Below are positions 34,883 to 45,399 of a stretch of 64,000 nucleotides of DNA, piece after piece. Under the pieces are notes generated by a model. It was not told where the DNA came from. It made no database searches and saw nothing but the letters and a program-made list of their open reading frames with translations. The translations under genes and the position numbers were made by a program. Location of the stretch: assembly GCA_963971535.1 (NCBI GenBank), contig OZ020589.1:68797239-68861238 (forward strand). The letters are read 5' to 3'. The stretch is from Notolepis coatsorum (lineage: Eukaryota; Chordata; Actinopteri; Aulopiformes; Paralepididae). Position 1 is the stretch's first letter; each line of letters starts with the position of its first letter.

Positions 34883-36346
34883 ATCCTAGGCAGGGGCGGA
34901 TTTAGGATTGTAGGAGATCCGGGGCTTAGCCCAGATGGGCCCCCCCCCTTTTTTTATTTTTTTTTATTTTATTTTTTATTTTAATAAAAAAAAAATGGGC
35001 AGGCAAGGGGTGGTTTGGAGGGGGTCAGGCACGACACCCTCCACAACAGATTTTTTTTGAATTTAATGAACCTGTACGTGCAATTTCCTGCAATATAGAG
35101 CCTTAAATCTTGACCAATAAAGCTGCTCTTTTCACTATAAAACTCAGTTAACCATAACGTAGTTATGGTTAGATTTATATATTGGGGGGGATATATCATA
35201 TTTTTCATATAATCAAAAAGTGGTGGAGCAAGATCATACCTTTGCTCCCCCAAGTTCAATAGTGGGAGAGCAGAGATGCTCCGAATGCTCTTATGGCCAG
35301 GCGTCTATGATTCACTGATACAAAGTAAAATAGTGCAGTGCAATAAAATAGTTAGTAAAATAGAATAAAATAATGCAATAGTGCATTGCAATAAAATAGT
35401 TATCATCGTATTTTTTCGGGAGGCCGGTGAGTGTGAATGAATGAATGAATGAAAACTTTATTTAACAGATTGCAGAATGGGTACAATACAGTACGGCTCA
35501 ATACATACAATTGTTAAGGGGATGCAGACCTGAGAAAGACGTTTGTCTTGTTTCCATCAGGGTCCCCCATTTTCAATTCATATAGACATTTATGACATAC
35601 ACAACATACATGACATTTATGGCATAGGGACATATAGGTATTTAGTACTGATACATTTGTGACATAACGGTATTCAAATATACAGTACTGTTACCCCTAG
35701 ATCCTGACAGAGTATATACATATGATGGGGAGGGGACTGTACATTAGGAGGGGGTGGGTGGGTGGGAGGGAAATATACATACGGCGGGGAGGGAATATAT
35801 ACATGCGGTGGTGAGGAGACTGTCTATTAGGAGGTGGTGGGGGTTTTGGGCATTTACGGTGGCCAGTTTCTAATTGCAGCCTCCCGTAGGTGCTCTTTAA
35901 GAGCGGTTTTGAATGTGGGCAGGGATTCACATTCCTTTACAGCTTTGGGTAGGGCGTTCCACATTGTTGTGGCATAATTGCGAAACGTGTTTAGTCCCTT
36001 GTTTGAGCCGAATCTGGGTTTAACATGATTTGTTGAGCTTCCTCTGGTGTAGTGGTTGTGGTATTCACTGAGTGCATTACAGTAGTCGAGTTGGCTTGAG
36101 ATAAAGGCATGGATCTGGTTTTCAGCGTCCTTTTGATTTATAAATGGCCGTACTTTAGCTATGTTTCTAAGGTGGAAGAATTAAGTTTTTGTCAACTTGT
36201 TGATTGTGATTTAAAGCTTAGGTCTGAGTCTACCATAACACCAAGACTTAACTCACGCAAATACAGTTAGCAGCTGGATAGACCACAGATGGAAATTAGC
36301 TTCTTCTAAATCTGGTGCAAACATATTTTCATGTAACAATGATGAA

Positions 36347-36382
<36 letters not shown>

Positions 36383-36476
36383 ATTATTTTTTTTAAAATA
36401 GATTCTGGGCTTTTGAGAATACATCCGGGGCTTGAGCCCAGGTAGCCACCCTCTAGCTCCGCCCCTGATTCCTAGG
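34883..36476. mobile_element. hAT element (34891-36467) inserted in LINE-A
   Basis: Ends caggggcggatttagg and cctctagctccgcccctg are inverted repeats, flanked by atcctagg (34883-34890) and ttcctagg (36469-36476), 7 of 8 matching. Removing it rejoins LINE-A: …AHFDYLGWLRVHDR. It contains T- and A-rich tracts and the LINE-A piece at 35434-36265. Confidence 0.8.
35434..36265 (-). pseudogene. LINE-A copy 4: chimeric 3' end nested in the hAT
   Basis: The 3' half on the minus strand is LINE-A (SEYHNHYTRGSSTNHVKPRF, then the 3' UTR to (tgaa)n at 35434). Upstream of about 36070 the protein reads LGVMVDSDLSF and FFHLRNIAKVRPFINQKDAE and IHAFISSQLDYCNAL, which resembles the LINE-B family (FFHLRNIARIRAY…RLDYCNALYSG) rather than the LINE-A sequence seen at 36477-36660. 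The join lies exactly after DYCNAL. It also preserves the unoccupied TTAA site gctctttaagagc at 35894-35906. Confidence 0.7.
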
Positions 36477-36826
36477 TAGTCAAAGTGGGCACAGGTGAGG
36501 TGGGTTCTAGAAGTAAGGTCAAGTAGTAGTCTGACCAGTTTGTTTTGTGATGTTTGCCTTTGAGGTGCTTTGGTACCATGAGGTGCAAGCATAGTCGTAG
36601 TACCCTTGAATGAGTGCTCCTGCCAGAGTCTTCAGGGTATTCTTGTTTACCAGAGAGACATGGACTTTGATTCGAGCATTGACTGCATTCGGACTCCGAA
36701 GGTGTACTCGGACTCTGACGTTGATGTTGAATAGGCCCTAATCAGATAAGATAAGATATTGAAGGCTATATTAATGGCAAATTGAATAAACTCCCTTTGA
36801 AATGGTGACCACTGTCATTTATGTTT

Positions 36827-38372
36827 AAAGGCCAACCTCTAGGTTAAACCCTACTGATCAATTATGGGTAGTTTACATCATTGGTATATAATTTCATTAT
36901 TTATTTATTTCCATTTGACACCGGAAATGCCACTCTGAAAGAGTTAAAAAGGTCCACGCACGAATAACATGCACGCGCGAATCAAAAAAGCTTATCAAAA
37001 CGCCGACGTCACAACAGGTGTGGCTTGCATATTAATGAGCCGAATCTAATGTTGCTTTTCCACTAAAATAAAGTACTCAGTTTGTCTCCGTGTGGGGAGG
37101 CGGGGCTGCTGGTGATCAGCATGAGAGCTCCAGAAATGACACGTGAAAAACTGCAGACCACTGATTGGTCAGAAGAGAGACGCGTGACGTCACTGTTTGG
37201 GGAGTCTGAACGAAAACAGAATGTCCGCGCCGCCATCTTTAATGTCTCGCGTAGGATATCTTTTGTACGTTTGCAGCAAGAAACGAGTGCAATAAAAAAG
37301 GATACAGTCACTGTGTATTCTGCCTCATTTATTGATGAAACAAAACCGACATCAACACAATTTGCCACCGAGCGGAGAGTTTAGTCTGACAAAAAGATCG
37401 CTGATTAGTTACGCTTGTTGTTGGGGGTTAGGGACGTAACGTTAGTTAGCCTAATGCTAACGTTAGCAGATAGACACGAGAGGCTATCTGTGTAGAATAG
37501 ACACAATGAGGTAACGTTAGCGTTAGCATAATAGACACAACGAGAGTCTGGTTAATGTTGTTATTGATTGATTGAATGAAAACTGTGTTTTACTCTGGCT
37601 TGCCAAGCTCATCATAGCCCCTTTCGTGACTGATGCACCGAGTGAAGCTTGTGGACTCGACAACAGCGGCGGCCGCAGGGCGCCGGAGCCCGCAGCGCTA
37701 GTTAGCTCATAGCTATCGTGTAACACTAGCCTTTGCGGGCTCGGGCGCCCTGCGGCTGCCGCCGCCGTCGCGTCCATGGGCCCCCCGGCAGGGCACCCGT
37801 GGGGTCGGGGTGTACAGAGAGGAGAGAACCATTTTGGGTCGGCCGTTCATGCCGGCCAGCGAGCCGGATGTCGGGATATGTTGTTAGCACAATAGCTACC
37901 AAGCTAAGCTATGTTATCTACTAACGTTATAAACACAATGTGTACAACGACACAATGATTTACATTATTACAAATATGGTAACGTGGTTAGCTTTAGAGA
38001 TGGATGGATGGCTATAATCACGGAGCAATAGTGAGGTGAAACAGATACATTTCCATTCGGCTAGTAGTAGCAAGCATATATCTATGGTAGCAAGGCTCTC
38101 TGCCTGCCACTAGCTGTGTGACTCTCAGCGCCCCCTGGTGATACCCCTGGTGACCAATACCTGTTGTGACGACATTACACGTGCACGTTATAAACCATTG
38201 ATTAAAATATGCAAGTGCATGTTGATTGTGTTGGGCAGACAAAATGTTTTGATAAAAACGCTAAAACTGGGTCAATTTCAATACTTTTTTTTACAATTCT
38301 TCATGAAAGTCACTGTTGGCCTAGTCCACATTGTTTATTGAACAAAAATACAACGTGGAGGTTGACCTTTAA
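36827..38372. mobile_element. TTAA-flanked element (1546 bp)
   Basis: TTAA at 36827-36830 and 38369-38372; ends ttaaaggccaacctctagg and ggaggttgacctttaa are inverted repeats. The interior block 36830-36975 is the reverse complement relative of 27340-27480. A fragment of the Mutator-like end (tagcccctttcgtgactgat) lies at 37613. Several short open frames overlap on both strands, with no transposase motif. A GC-rich hairpin is listed below. Confidence 0.75.
37667..37763. repeat. GC/CpG-rich inverted repeat
   Basis: gcggcggccgcagggcgccg… at 37667-37697 pairs with gcgggctcgggcgccctgcg… at 37734-37763 with two or three mismatches over 28 bp. The surrounding 250 bp is strongly CpG-rich, unlike the AT-rich neighbourhood. 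Confidence 0.8.
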
Positions 38373-38682
38373 TGTAGACCCAGGGATTAAAGCAAAAAAA
38401 AATGCCCCCGACTTTTTTTCTGGCCAAGTCATATTCTTATTTTAACCTCGACTGTATTTTTCTTTTTTTTTAATAGCGTTAGCGTTTTAAGGGAGCCTAC
38501 TTGTAGAGCCTACTGTCCTGACTGTGACTACAGACCCTACTGTTGTGGTTGTTGTGCCAGGCAGGGAGGCTGTGTGCTGGAGAGCGTGAATGCAAGTCTT
38601 GTGGCTAGCTTCTGATTGATGGCGAGCTAGCACCCTTTTCCCATTACTTTGAACCATGAACTAAACGGCTTGTTATCATACA
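38373..38682. other. No recognised feature
   Basis: Short gap between a TTAA element and a LINE-A end; nothing identifiable. Confidence 0.4.
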
Positions 38683-39054
38683 AACAAGGGACTAAACACG
38701 TTTCGCAATTATGCCACAACAACAATGGACAATCTCCTCCCCACCATTTGTATATATTTTTTACCACCCACCCCCTCCTAATGTAGTCTCCTCCTCATCA
38801 TCATATGTATATATTTACTGTTAGGATCTCTGGGTAACAGTACTGTATATTTGCATATCGTATGTGACAAATGTAACAGTACTATATACCTGTAAGTCAT
38901 GTATGTCCCTATGTCATAAAAGTCATGATGTCATGTATGTTGTGTATGTCATAAATGTCACTATGAATTGAAAATGGGGGACCCTGATGATGTAAACAAG
39001 ACACACGCCTTTCGCTGGTCTGCATCCCCTTAACAATTGTGTGTATTGCTACTG
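38683..39054 (+). pseudogene. LINE-A copy 5: 3' UTR, ends cut
   Basis: Starts at caaacaagggactaaacacg (end of the RT), with most of the rest of the RT tail deleted. It continues to ccttaacaattgtgtgtatt and stops before the aataaag terminus, so the 3' end is lost. Confidence 0.75.
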
Positions 39055-39135
39055 GATTTACCAGATCCAGAGTGAATGAATTAATGAATTTATTTAATAC
39101 ACGAGACCCTCTTCTTGGGACCAAGTAAGGTTTCG

Positions 39136-39502
39136 TCGATAATCCAATGTACAGTTACATCCCACCCACCTCCAATGTACAGTTCCCCCACCCCACCTAC
39201 CAACCTCCTCCAATGTACAGTTTCTTCGTCAAATGTATATACTCTCTTTTTTTAGACTATTTTTGTATCACAAACAACTGTATTTGTAAATCTGGTATGT
39301 CATAAATGTATAGATGTAGCAGTATTGTCCATCTGTATGTCATGTGTGTCATATATGTTATGATGAATTGAAAATGGGGGACCCTGATGTAAACAAGACA
39401 AAAGTCTTTCTCTGGTCTGCATCCCCTTAACAATTGTGTGTATTGAGCTGTACTGTACCCATTCTGCAATCTGTGAATAACAATCAATCAATCAATCAAT
39501 AT
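39136..39502 (+). pseudogene. LINE-A copy 6: 3' UTR
   Basis: Runs from ccaatgtacagttacatccc through aattgaaaatgggggaccct to the terminus (aatc)n at 39480-39502. It meets copy 7 tail to tail. Confidence 0.8.
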
Positions 39503-39554
39503 TTAACAGATTGCAGAATGGGTACAATACAGTACAGCTCAATACACACAATTG

Positions 39555-40510
39555 TTAACACAATGTGGACCGTCCACGAGTTAACTCGTGATTCGATTCC
39601 ACCCGTTGAGGACCAGAGCCACGAGTTAACTCGTGGCGAGTTGTTATCGTTTTATTCCATATTTATAACGCTATTAACGTCCGCGATCGACATGCAGGAC
39701 CTACCCACATATTTGATTTTCGAAACATGCAATACCGGCCAGATCCGCTTAGGGGCGCCATCGCTCCACTGCAGTATCATTGAGGGCGATTGAAAAAAAA
39801 ATTCTTTTCACTGTCTGTGGGCGTTTCATATGAGCCTCGGTTCCAAACGAAGACCCTCCATCTTTGATCCCGTTACCGAACGCATATTTCAGCCTGGAAT
39901 AATGGGATTTATGATTAGCCAATGGACATATCGATCTACCAGATTCCGATGACTAATGACGAAATGCTGCCGGCGATCACATGGCCTGACGGTAGGATAC
40001 TATTCCCCCAAATTACAGCTGGATTGGACATTGTTTTAAAACCTAACGTGATCGATCAGTGACATTGGCTACCTGAACGCACACTGTATTGCTAATCAAT
40101 AATACTAATCGGCGTTCCCCGCCGCCCCCATTTCATCCATAGATGCACTGTAATAGTCCGGATGCTACGCAGTTTGTTTTATTTCATTCGTAAACATACA
40201 GCAGAAATGGCGTTTGATATAACAGCGCCAACGTTTAGCCTATTATCTAGCTCCCGGGAAAAAACGAGACGAGACGAAAAGTGCGATAAACCTTATATTC
40301 ACGACGCTATAAAATGACAACCAACCGATGGATTTTTATTTTCTTTAAGCCATTATGAAGGCACGATTTATGCACTCAAGTGACAATGAGAATGGACAGA
40401 TAGCAATACTATAAATTATATATATAGCTCTTAGAAAGTACATCGGTTTGTAAACAAACCTGTCCTCTGGCCTATAAATCTGCGCAAGACTGTGGTCGCC
40501 AAAGTGTTAA
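39555..40510. mobile_element. TTAA-family element copy B (956 bp)
   Basis: TTAA at 39555-39558 and 40507-40510. Ends ttaacacaatgtggacc and ggtcgccaaagtgttaa are inverted repeats. The target site caattgTTAAgggg is visible unfilled in other LINE-A copies, for example 10909. Two perfect palindromes are present: cacgagttaactcgtg (39575-39590) and ccacgagttaactcgtgg (39619-39636), 45 bp apart. The interior aligns with copy G. No transposase frame. Confidence 0.9.
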
Positions 40511-40547
40511 GGGGATGCAGACCAGAGAAAGACGTTCATCTTGTTTA

Positions 40548-41263
40548 CATCAGGGTAGGGCTGGGCGATATGGCAAAAAATCATATCGCGATAACGATAT
40601 GATAATGTTATCATATTTCTCGATATCGATAATTATCGAAATTGTAAAAAAAAAGTAAAAAAAATTAAGAAAATAAAATTTAAACAGATGTATGTTTATT
40701 TTGCAGCAATTCTTTATCGTTACCGCCATCTTTAGTGTTACATCCCCTCACACTCCAGTTCTCAGGCTGCAGCTGGTTTAAAAGCGAAAGTAAACCGGCT
40801 TCTCTGCTGGCTGTGGCTCCAGGGGAGTTGAACAGTTCTGGCTCTGCTAGTTTTGGCGCTTTTTTGGTGGACAAACCACCGCACATGTGCACCGTGACTC
40901 GTGACTGGAGTCTAGCTCTGCTAGCACACATAGCCTACTGTGTACAGACGGCTTCAAACTGTATTTTAAATTAAAAGCAAACAAAATAAATGGACAAGAG
41001 AAAAATAAATCTCAATTTGGTCAGTATTGTCATTTGGACAAGCAAAGCCATTACTTTAAGTTGCAGGCAAGAAAGACAAGTCTGTCCACTGTCTCTGGTT
41101 TTAAAACTGCCCTGTTGCAGGTAAAAAAAAAAAGTAAAAAAAAAAAAAAAAAAAAAGTATAAGAAAATAAGATTTTTCGATATTTTTTTTCGATATTCGA
41201 TATAGATTAAAATATATCGCAATATTTATCGTTATCGTTATATCGCCCAGCCCTACATCAGGG
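40548..41263. mobile_element. hAT element (40556-41255), 700 bp
   Basis: Ends tagggctgggcgatatggc and tatatcgcccagcccta are flanked by catcaggg at 40548-40555 and 41256-41263. The middle (tcacactccagttctcaggc… ggacaaaccaccgcac) recurs in reverse order in 51268-51863. Subterminal parts are full of cgatatcgataattatcg. Confidence 0.92.
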
Positions 41264-41313
41264 TCCCCCATTTTCAATTCATAGTGACATACATAACATA
41301 CTACAAGTATATA

Positions 41314-41531
41314 GTAATGTTACATTTGTTAAAGAATTTTTTTTGGTGTTTTATCGCTTTATTTCTACTGGGCAGTCCAGTAGAGAGAGACAGAGGAGGA
41401 ATGGGAGACAGAGTGGGGGGAAGACATTTGGCAAATAACGACAGGTTCGGGAGTCGAACCCGGGTCGGCCGTGTCGCGGCTGAGCGCGCTATGTGGTTCG
41501 CCACTGGGGCGCCCCGTAATGTTACATTTGT
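41314..41531 (-). mobile_element. Short tRNA-headed SINE (41330-41515) with 16-bp duplication
   Basis: On the minus strand it starts ggggcgccccagtggcgaac, has a B box gggttcgactccc and ends in a short A-rich tail at 41330. The duplication gtaatgttacatttgt at 41314-41329 and 41516-41531 is perfect over 16 bp, pointing to a recent LINE-mobilised insertion. Its 3' part (ccagtagaaataaagcgat) does not match LINE-A or LINE-B tails, so its partner LINE is not identified here. Confidence 0.9.
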
Positions 41532-41732
41532 GACATATACGATATGCAAATATACAGTACCGTTACCCAGAGATCCTAACAGAGATTATACATATGATGG
41601 GGAGGAGACTGTACATTAGGAGGGGGTACTGTGAAGTAACACGACAATGACAAATGTGTTGTTTCTGTTTTTTGCGGCACGCGGAACAAGTTAACAACTC
41701 ACCACTACAGACAGCCCCCAGTAGCCTAGGCC

Positions 41733-42065
41733 CGGGTTTCCGTTAGAAAAAAATGTGTGCCGGTCTCAGTGTCCTTGAAGATTTCAATCTCCCGGACAAA
41801 TGGGAGAAATTCCGGTCAAGAGTTTATTGAGCTTAAAAACAATTGATAACGCAAATAACGTTCTGAACAAAGGCATTCGTTTTGTGGCATTAACGTTACC
41901 TAGATTTATCAACATTCATATGTACATGTATCATACACGGAAAGCGAGCGGCGCAAGCATGCACACGCAACAACAACAACACTGGTTGTCGCGTAAATAC
42001 GTTTCTGATTAACAAAAGGCATTCGTTTTGTGGCATTCACGTTACCTAGATTTATCAATAGCAAT
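41733..42065. mobile_element. hAT left part of the gggtttccgttag family
   Basis: The first 110 bp (cgggtttccgttagaaaaaa… gagtttattgagcttaaaaa) match the complete copy at 46737-47635. A 45-bp segment (ggcattcgttttgtggcatt) occurs twice, at 41872 and 42017. The right end is not found. Confidence 0.6.
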
Positions 42066-42630
42066 AGTAATATATATGTTTCTTTAGACTAGAGTTGGCG
42101 CATGTCAGTGTTGTTGAGTCAAGTTTACTCTCGAGTAGAGCTAAAGCAATGGCCGACTTTCAGAAACTGAAAAAGCAAATAGTCGCTTCCCATTGGTGTG
42201 CTGAGCACAGCGGAGGCGGGTGAAAGCGCTGTAAACTCAGAACAATCTCGCCTTCTAGTTGGTTGCATTTGCCTGAGAATTTGCCGATTGCTCACAAATG
42301 ACTATGCTTGGCGCGGCAGGAAAAAAATATTACATTTTTCATGATATTTGACGCCTCTGATTGGCTCAGGTTAAAATCCGTAGCGACTCCGAATCAAATG
42401 ACGGAATCTCCAAATCAAATCCGTCTCAAGACGGAGCGCTTTAATGCCTGTAGACCTTTTTTATGACTGCCAGAGTGGAATGGACTCAACCTTGATGACT
42501 TGGACTTGAACTTGGACTCGGACTAGGGTAATGGGGACTCGACTCTGGCTCTTCTTTGGTGACTCGGACTTGGACTCGGACTCAAACACTGGGGACTCGA
42601 GACTTGACCTAGACATTTTGTGACTCGACA
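42066..42630. repeat. Unclassified sequence ending in a GACTCGGACTTGG-rich stretch
   Basis: 42478-42630 is made of repeated gactcggacttggactcgga words, a composition I know from a hAT family end. A shorter similar stretch lies at 36664-36735. The rest shows no gene. Confidence 0.45.
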
Positions 42631-43668
42631 ACAACACTACTCCTTCTACTGGGGCACTATCGAGAGCCTTCTGACCAGCTGCATAACTGCGTGGTACTGC
42701 GTTTGCACGGCATCCTGCAGTGCACGGGCAGAGCAGCTGAGAGGATCATTGGTGCCCCCCTGCCCTCCCTCCAGGACATTTATAACACACCATCCGCATT
42801 GCAGGCGACATCATCGTGGACAGGGTGAGCAATTTCAAGTACCTGGGAGTCCACATCACTGAGGACCTGACATGGTCTACACACATAGATTCTGTGGTGA
42901 AAAAGGCGAAACAGCGCCTCTATCACCTGAGACAGCTAAGGAAGTTCAGAGTATCGGGGAAGATACTCTACTCCTTCTACTCCAGAGCTGTAGAGAGTAT
43001 TCTGACTGGAAACATCACTGCCTAGTTTGGAAACAGCACGGCACAGGACAGGAAGGCACTCCAGAGAGTGGTGCGCTCAGCTGAGCGTTCTACGGGTATT
43101 GCACTACCACCCCTGCAGGACTTATATAACAGGAGGTGCAAATCCAGAGCCTGCAGAATTATGAAAGACCCTCACCACCCCAACAACAGCCTGTTTAAGC
43201 TGCTGCGGTCAGGCAAGCGCCTACGGTCACACGCTGCAAGAACAGAGACTCCGACTCAGCTTCTTCCCCCAGGCCATCAGAACACTGATCTCTCCACTCA
43301 CAAATACACATGAGCACACACACACCACTCATGCGGCAACCGCAAAAAAAATCACTTTAAACAAAATGTCACTTTAAAAAATAGAATCTTAGAAACACTT
43401 TAAAAAGGAGGTACTGTATAGTTTAGATACATTAAGAGTTAAAATTGTAAATTGTATATTGCATAGTAGTGTATATAAGACCAGTTTCTCAGGAACCTAG
43501 CATGTATTTTTTTTACCATGCATATCTTGTGTCTTATCTATTTAATTTTTTCGATGCCTATTTTATTTTATTTTATTATTGTATTTTGCACAATCAATGC
43601 AGGCAAGACCACCCGCATTTCACTGTATGCCCTGGTATGCATGTGACAAATAAACCTCTTGATTCCGA
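42630..43668 (+). pseudogene. L2-type LINE 3' fragments, two overlapping pieces
   Basis: A first piece (42630-42795) reads TIESLLTSCITAWY. It is followed by a longer piece that goes back upstream in the protein: [49 protein letters not shown] (stop at 43023), then RKALQRVVRSAERS, LPPLQDLYNRRC, HPNNSLFKLLRSGKRLRS. The 3' terminus tgtgacaaataaacctcttg is typical of L2. The two pieces repeat the same RT region in tandem, from either two insertions or a rearrangement. Non-functional. Confidence 0.8.
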
Positions 43669-43673
43669 TTCTC

Positions 43674-44155
43674 TATACGGTGGACGTTGTTGCAATGTAT
43701 TGGGGCGGAACAGGGTATTTTATGGTCATATTTAGTACATTGTCATGGAATACACCGCTTGGAAACGAGGCTGGCTAGGATAATTAGCTTGCACGGCGCT
43801 ATTTTAGTTTACCTGCCAAGTTGGTGTGTGTTTTGAATTCTGAGGGTAACTGTTATAGTAGTGTGGGGTATACGGTGGACGTCGTTGCAATGTATTGGGG
43901 CGGAACAGAGTATTTTATGGTCATATTTAGTACATTGTCATGGAATACACCGCTTGGAAACGAGGCTGGCTAGGATAATTAGCTTGCACGGCGCTATTTT
44001 ACAGTTTACCTGCCGAGTTGGTGTGTGTTTTGAATTCTGAGGGTAACTGTTATAGTAGTGTGGGGTATACGGTGGACGTCGTTGCAATGTATTGGGGCGG
44101 AACAGAGTATTTTAGGGTCATATTTAGTACATTGTCATGAGATACTCCGCTTGTT
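43674..44155. repeat. ~196-bp tandem repeat, 2.4 units
   Basis: tatacggtggacgtcgttgc starts units at 43674, 43869 and 44066. Units are over 95% alike by eye. The unit contains ggctggctaggataattagc and does not resemble any other element in the window. Confidence 0.92.
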
Positions 44156-44392
44156 CTGGCTAACTGCTAACGTGCGCGGACTGATGACGACATCAACTCG
44201 ACTCTCGAGACATTCGCAGCAGCAAAACAAGTCTATTAATAGCCCGTCCATCGGCGCCGGGCATAAAAAGTTAATTAAACTTGACAGACATTATATCAAC
44301 GATAATTATCGATATCGAGTTTTATGAAAATAATTTTATAATTTTATCGCGGTAACTTTTTTGGCCATATCGCCCAGCCCTAGTACTGATAT
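44156..44392. mobile_element. hAT right end (…atcgcccagcccta)
   Basis: Ends ggccatatcgcccagcccta at 44392, as in the copies at 40556 and 51268. The matching left end is absent. Confidence 0.6.
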
Positions 44393-44879
44393 GCGAAAAT
44401 TAACTAAATTGGTTTTATTTCTATAAAAAAGAAAGACAGCTTGACTTAAAGAATCTCAGTTGACTGAGGGGTCTGACTGATATTGTTTATGAAGTCCGAT
44501 AATATTGTTTTATGAAGTCCGATGGGTTTCTAATAGATATGTTTAATTCACTTTCTTTGCCTTATGTTAATGTGTGAAGCTATAGAGAAATATTGATATA
44601 TTTTTACATCTTTCTATAGTTTTCACCTAATGATGCTATAGTTACTCATTCACAGCCAGCCGTTCTATCCATCCTTGTACTAAAAAAAGAATCCAATTAT
44701 CTGATCGCCATTCCAGTTATCCACAGCGATCCTGTCTCCGACGTTATTGGGCATTGCACATGAACGGGCAGGCGGGGTCAGTTGTCCAAGCCATCACTAC
44801 AAGCGCATGTTTTGCCGGAGTGTTTAGGACCCGCCCCCACACCGCAGCTTGGTAGAGAAAATAAACTACACCGTTTCTA
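44393..44879. other. No recognised feature
   Basis: AT-rich sequence without repeat ends or coding signal that I recognise. Confidence 0.4.
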
Positions 44880-45113
44880 ATGGAGTGCAATAGCGGCCAA
44901 AGGCGTTAGAGGGCGGTATAAGACCATCTGCCAGCTCAGACACATTCAGTACAGCATGCACAAGGTGCCCCGCTGAATTATGAATGGCAATAGCGAATAA
45001 AAGAAATACCGTGAGAAATACGTAGATCTACGTTTCCGGCACTCAACCGTCGGGCGACAGAAACATAGTTCTACGTTAACGGCACCCAAAGGGATAACCC
45101 TGAGGCTTGTTAA
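44880..45113. mobile_element. TTAA-family fragment copy E, palindrome-bearing end
   Basis: TTAA at 45110-45113. The phrase gaattatgaatggcaatagc and gcgaataaaagaaatacc match copies A and C. It carries a perfect palindrome acgtagatctacgt (45020-45033) and a slightly degraded one, acatagttctacgt (45063-45076), 43 bp apart. Orientation is opposite to copies A, B and D. Confidence 0.65.
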
Positions 45114-45399
45114 AACAGTGTTCCATGTAATGCTTAAATTACAATATGAAGGATTATTGGCAAGGAAATGTCTATCTTTTTAACAGTAAGAGAAAAAGTA
45201 TATTAGTAATCAATTCACCTCAAACTCTGCTCATCTTCCCCTTCATGGCTAAGGTGAAAGGAGTTTTCTAAGAGGGAGTCTCTGGGAATGCATCTACAAT
45301 AGGGACTATAATTAGTTTACCGGTGCTTGCAATATAAATCGTGAGCTGTCAGTATTGTTGTACTTTGTTGAGTGTGAAGAGCTAACATTGCTAGCATTA
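45114..45399. other. Second copy of a dispersed block
   Basis: 45220-45290 (ctgctcatcttccccttcat, ggctaaggtgaaaggagttt) matches 8640-8730. It continues after the hAT at 46483-46640, matching 11575-11670. No coding signal. Confidence 0.5.

Larger units (their letters stand above)
12560..36660 (-). pseudogene. LINE-A copy 3: one LINE fossil in five pieces spread over 24 kb
   Basis: Minus-strand pieces, in LINE order: 36660-36477, 34890-34808, 27739-27671, 24304-24180 and 12930-12560. Read across the gaps, the RT C-terminus is continuous: NKNTLKTLAGALIQGYYDYA and CTSWY; then YLGWLRVHDRVQQLAMGLVY and KIHYTTQYPC; then SEYHTHNTRGSSTNHVKPRF; then GLNTFRNYATTMWNALPTAV and TFKNAL; then KEHLRKAAIRNWPHKCP. 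The codons around each insertion rejoin after removing one copy of the target duplication, which proves the pieces were one. The 3' end (agattgcagaatgggcacca… aactttatt on this strand) sits at 12560. The copy is 5'-truncated near 36660. Confidence 0.85.
39503..41637 (-). pseudogene. LINE-A copy 7, split by three insertions
   Basis: Pieces 39503-39554, 40511-40555, 41256-41329 and 41532-41637 are consecutive parts of one minus-strand LINE-A 3' UTR. The splits are by a TTAA element (39555-40510), a hAT (40556-41255) and a SINE (41330-41515). Each insertion carries its own target duplication. Confidence 0.85.
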
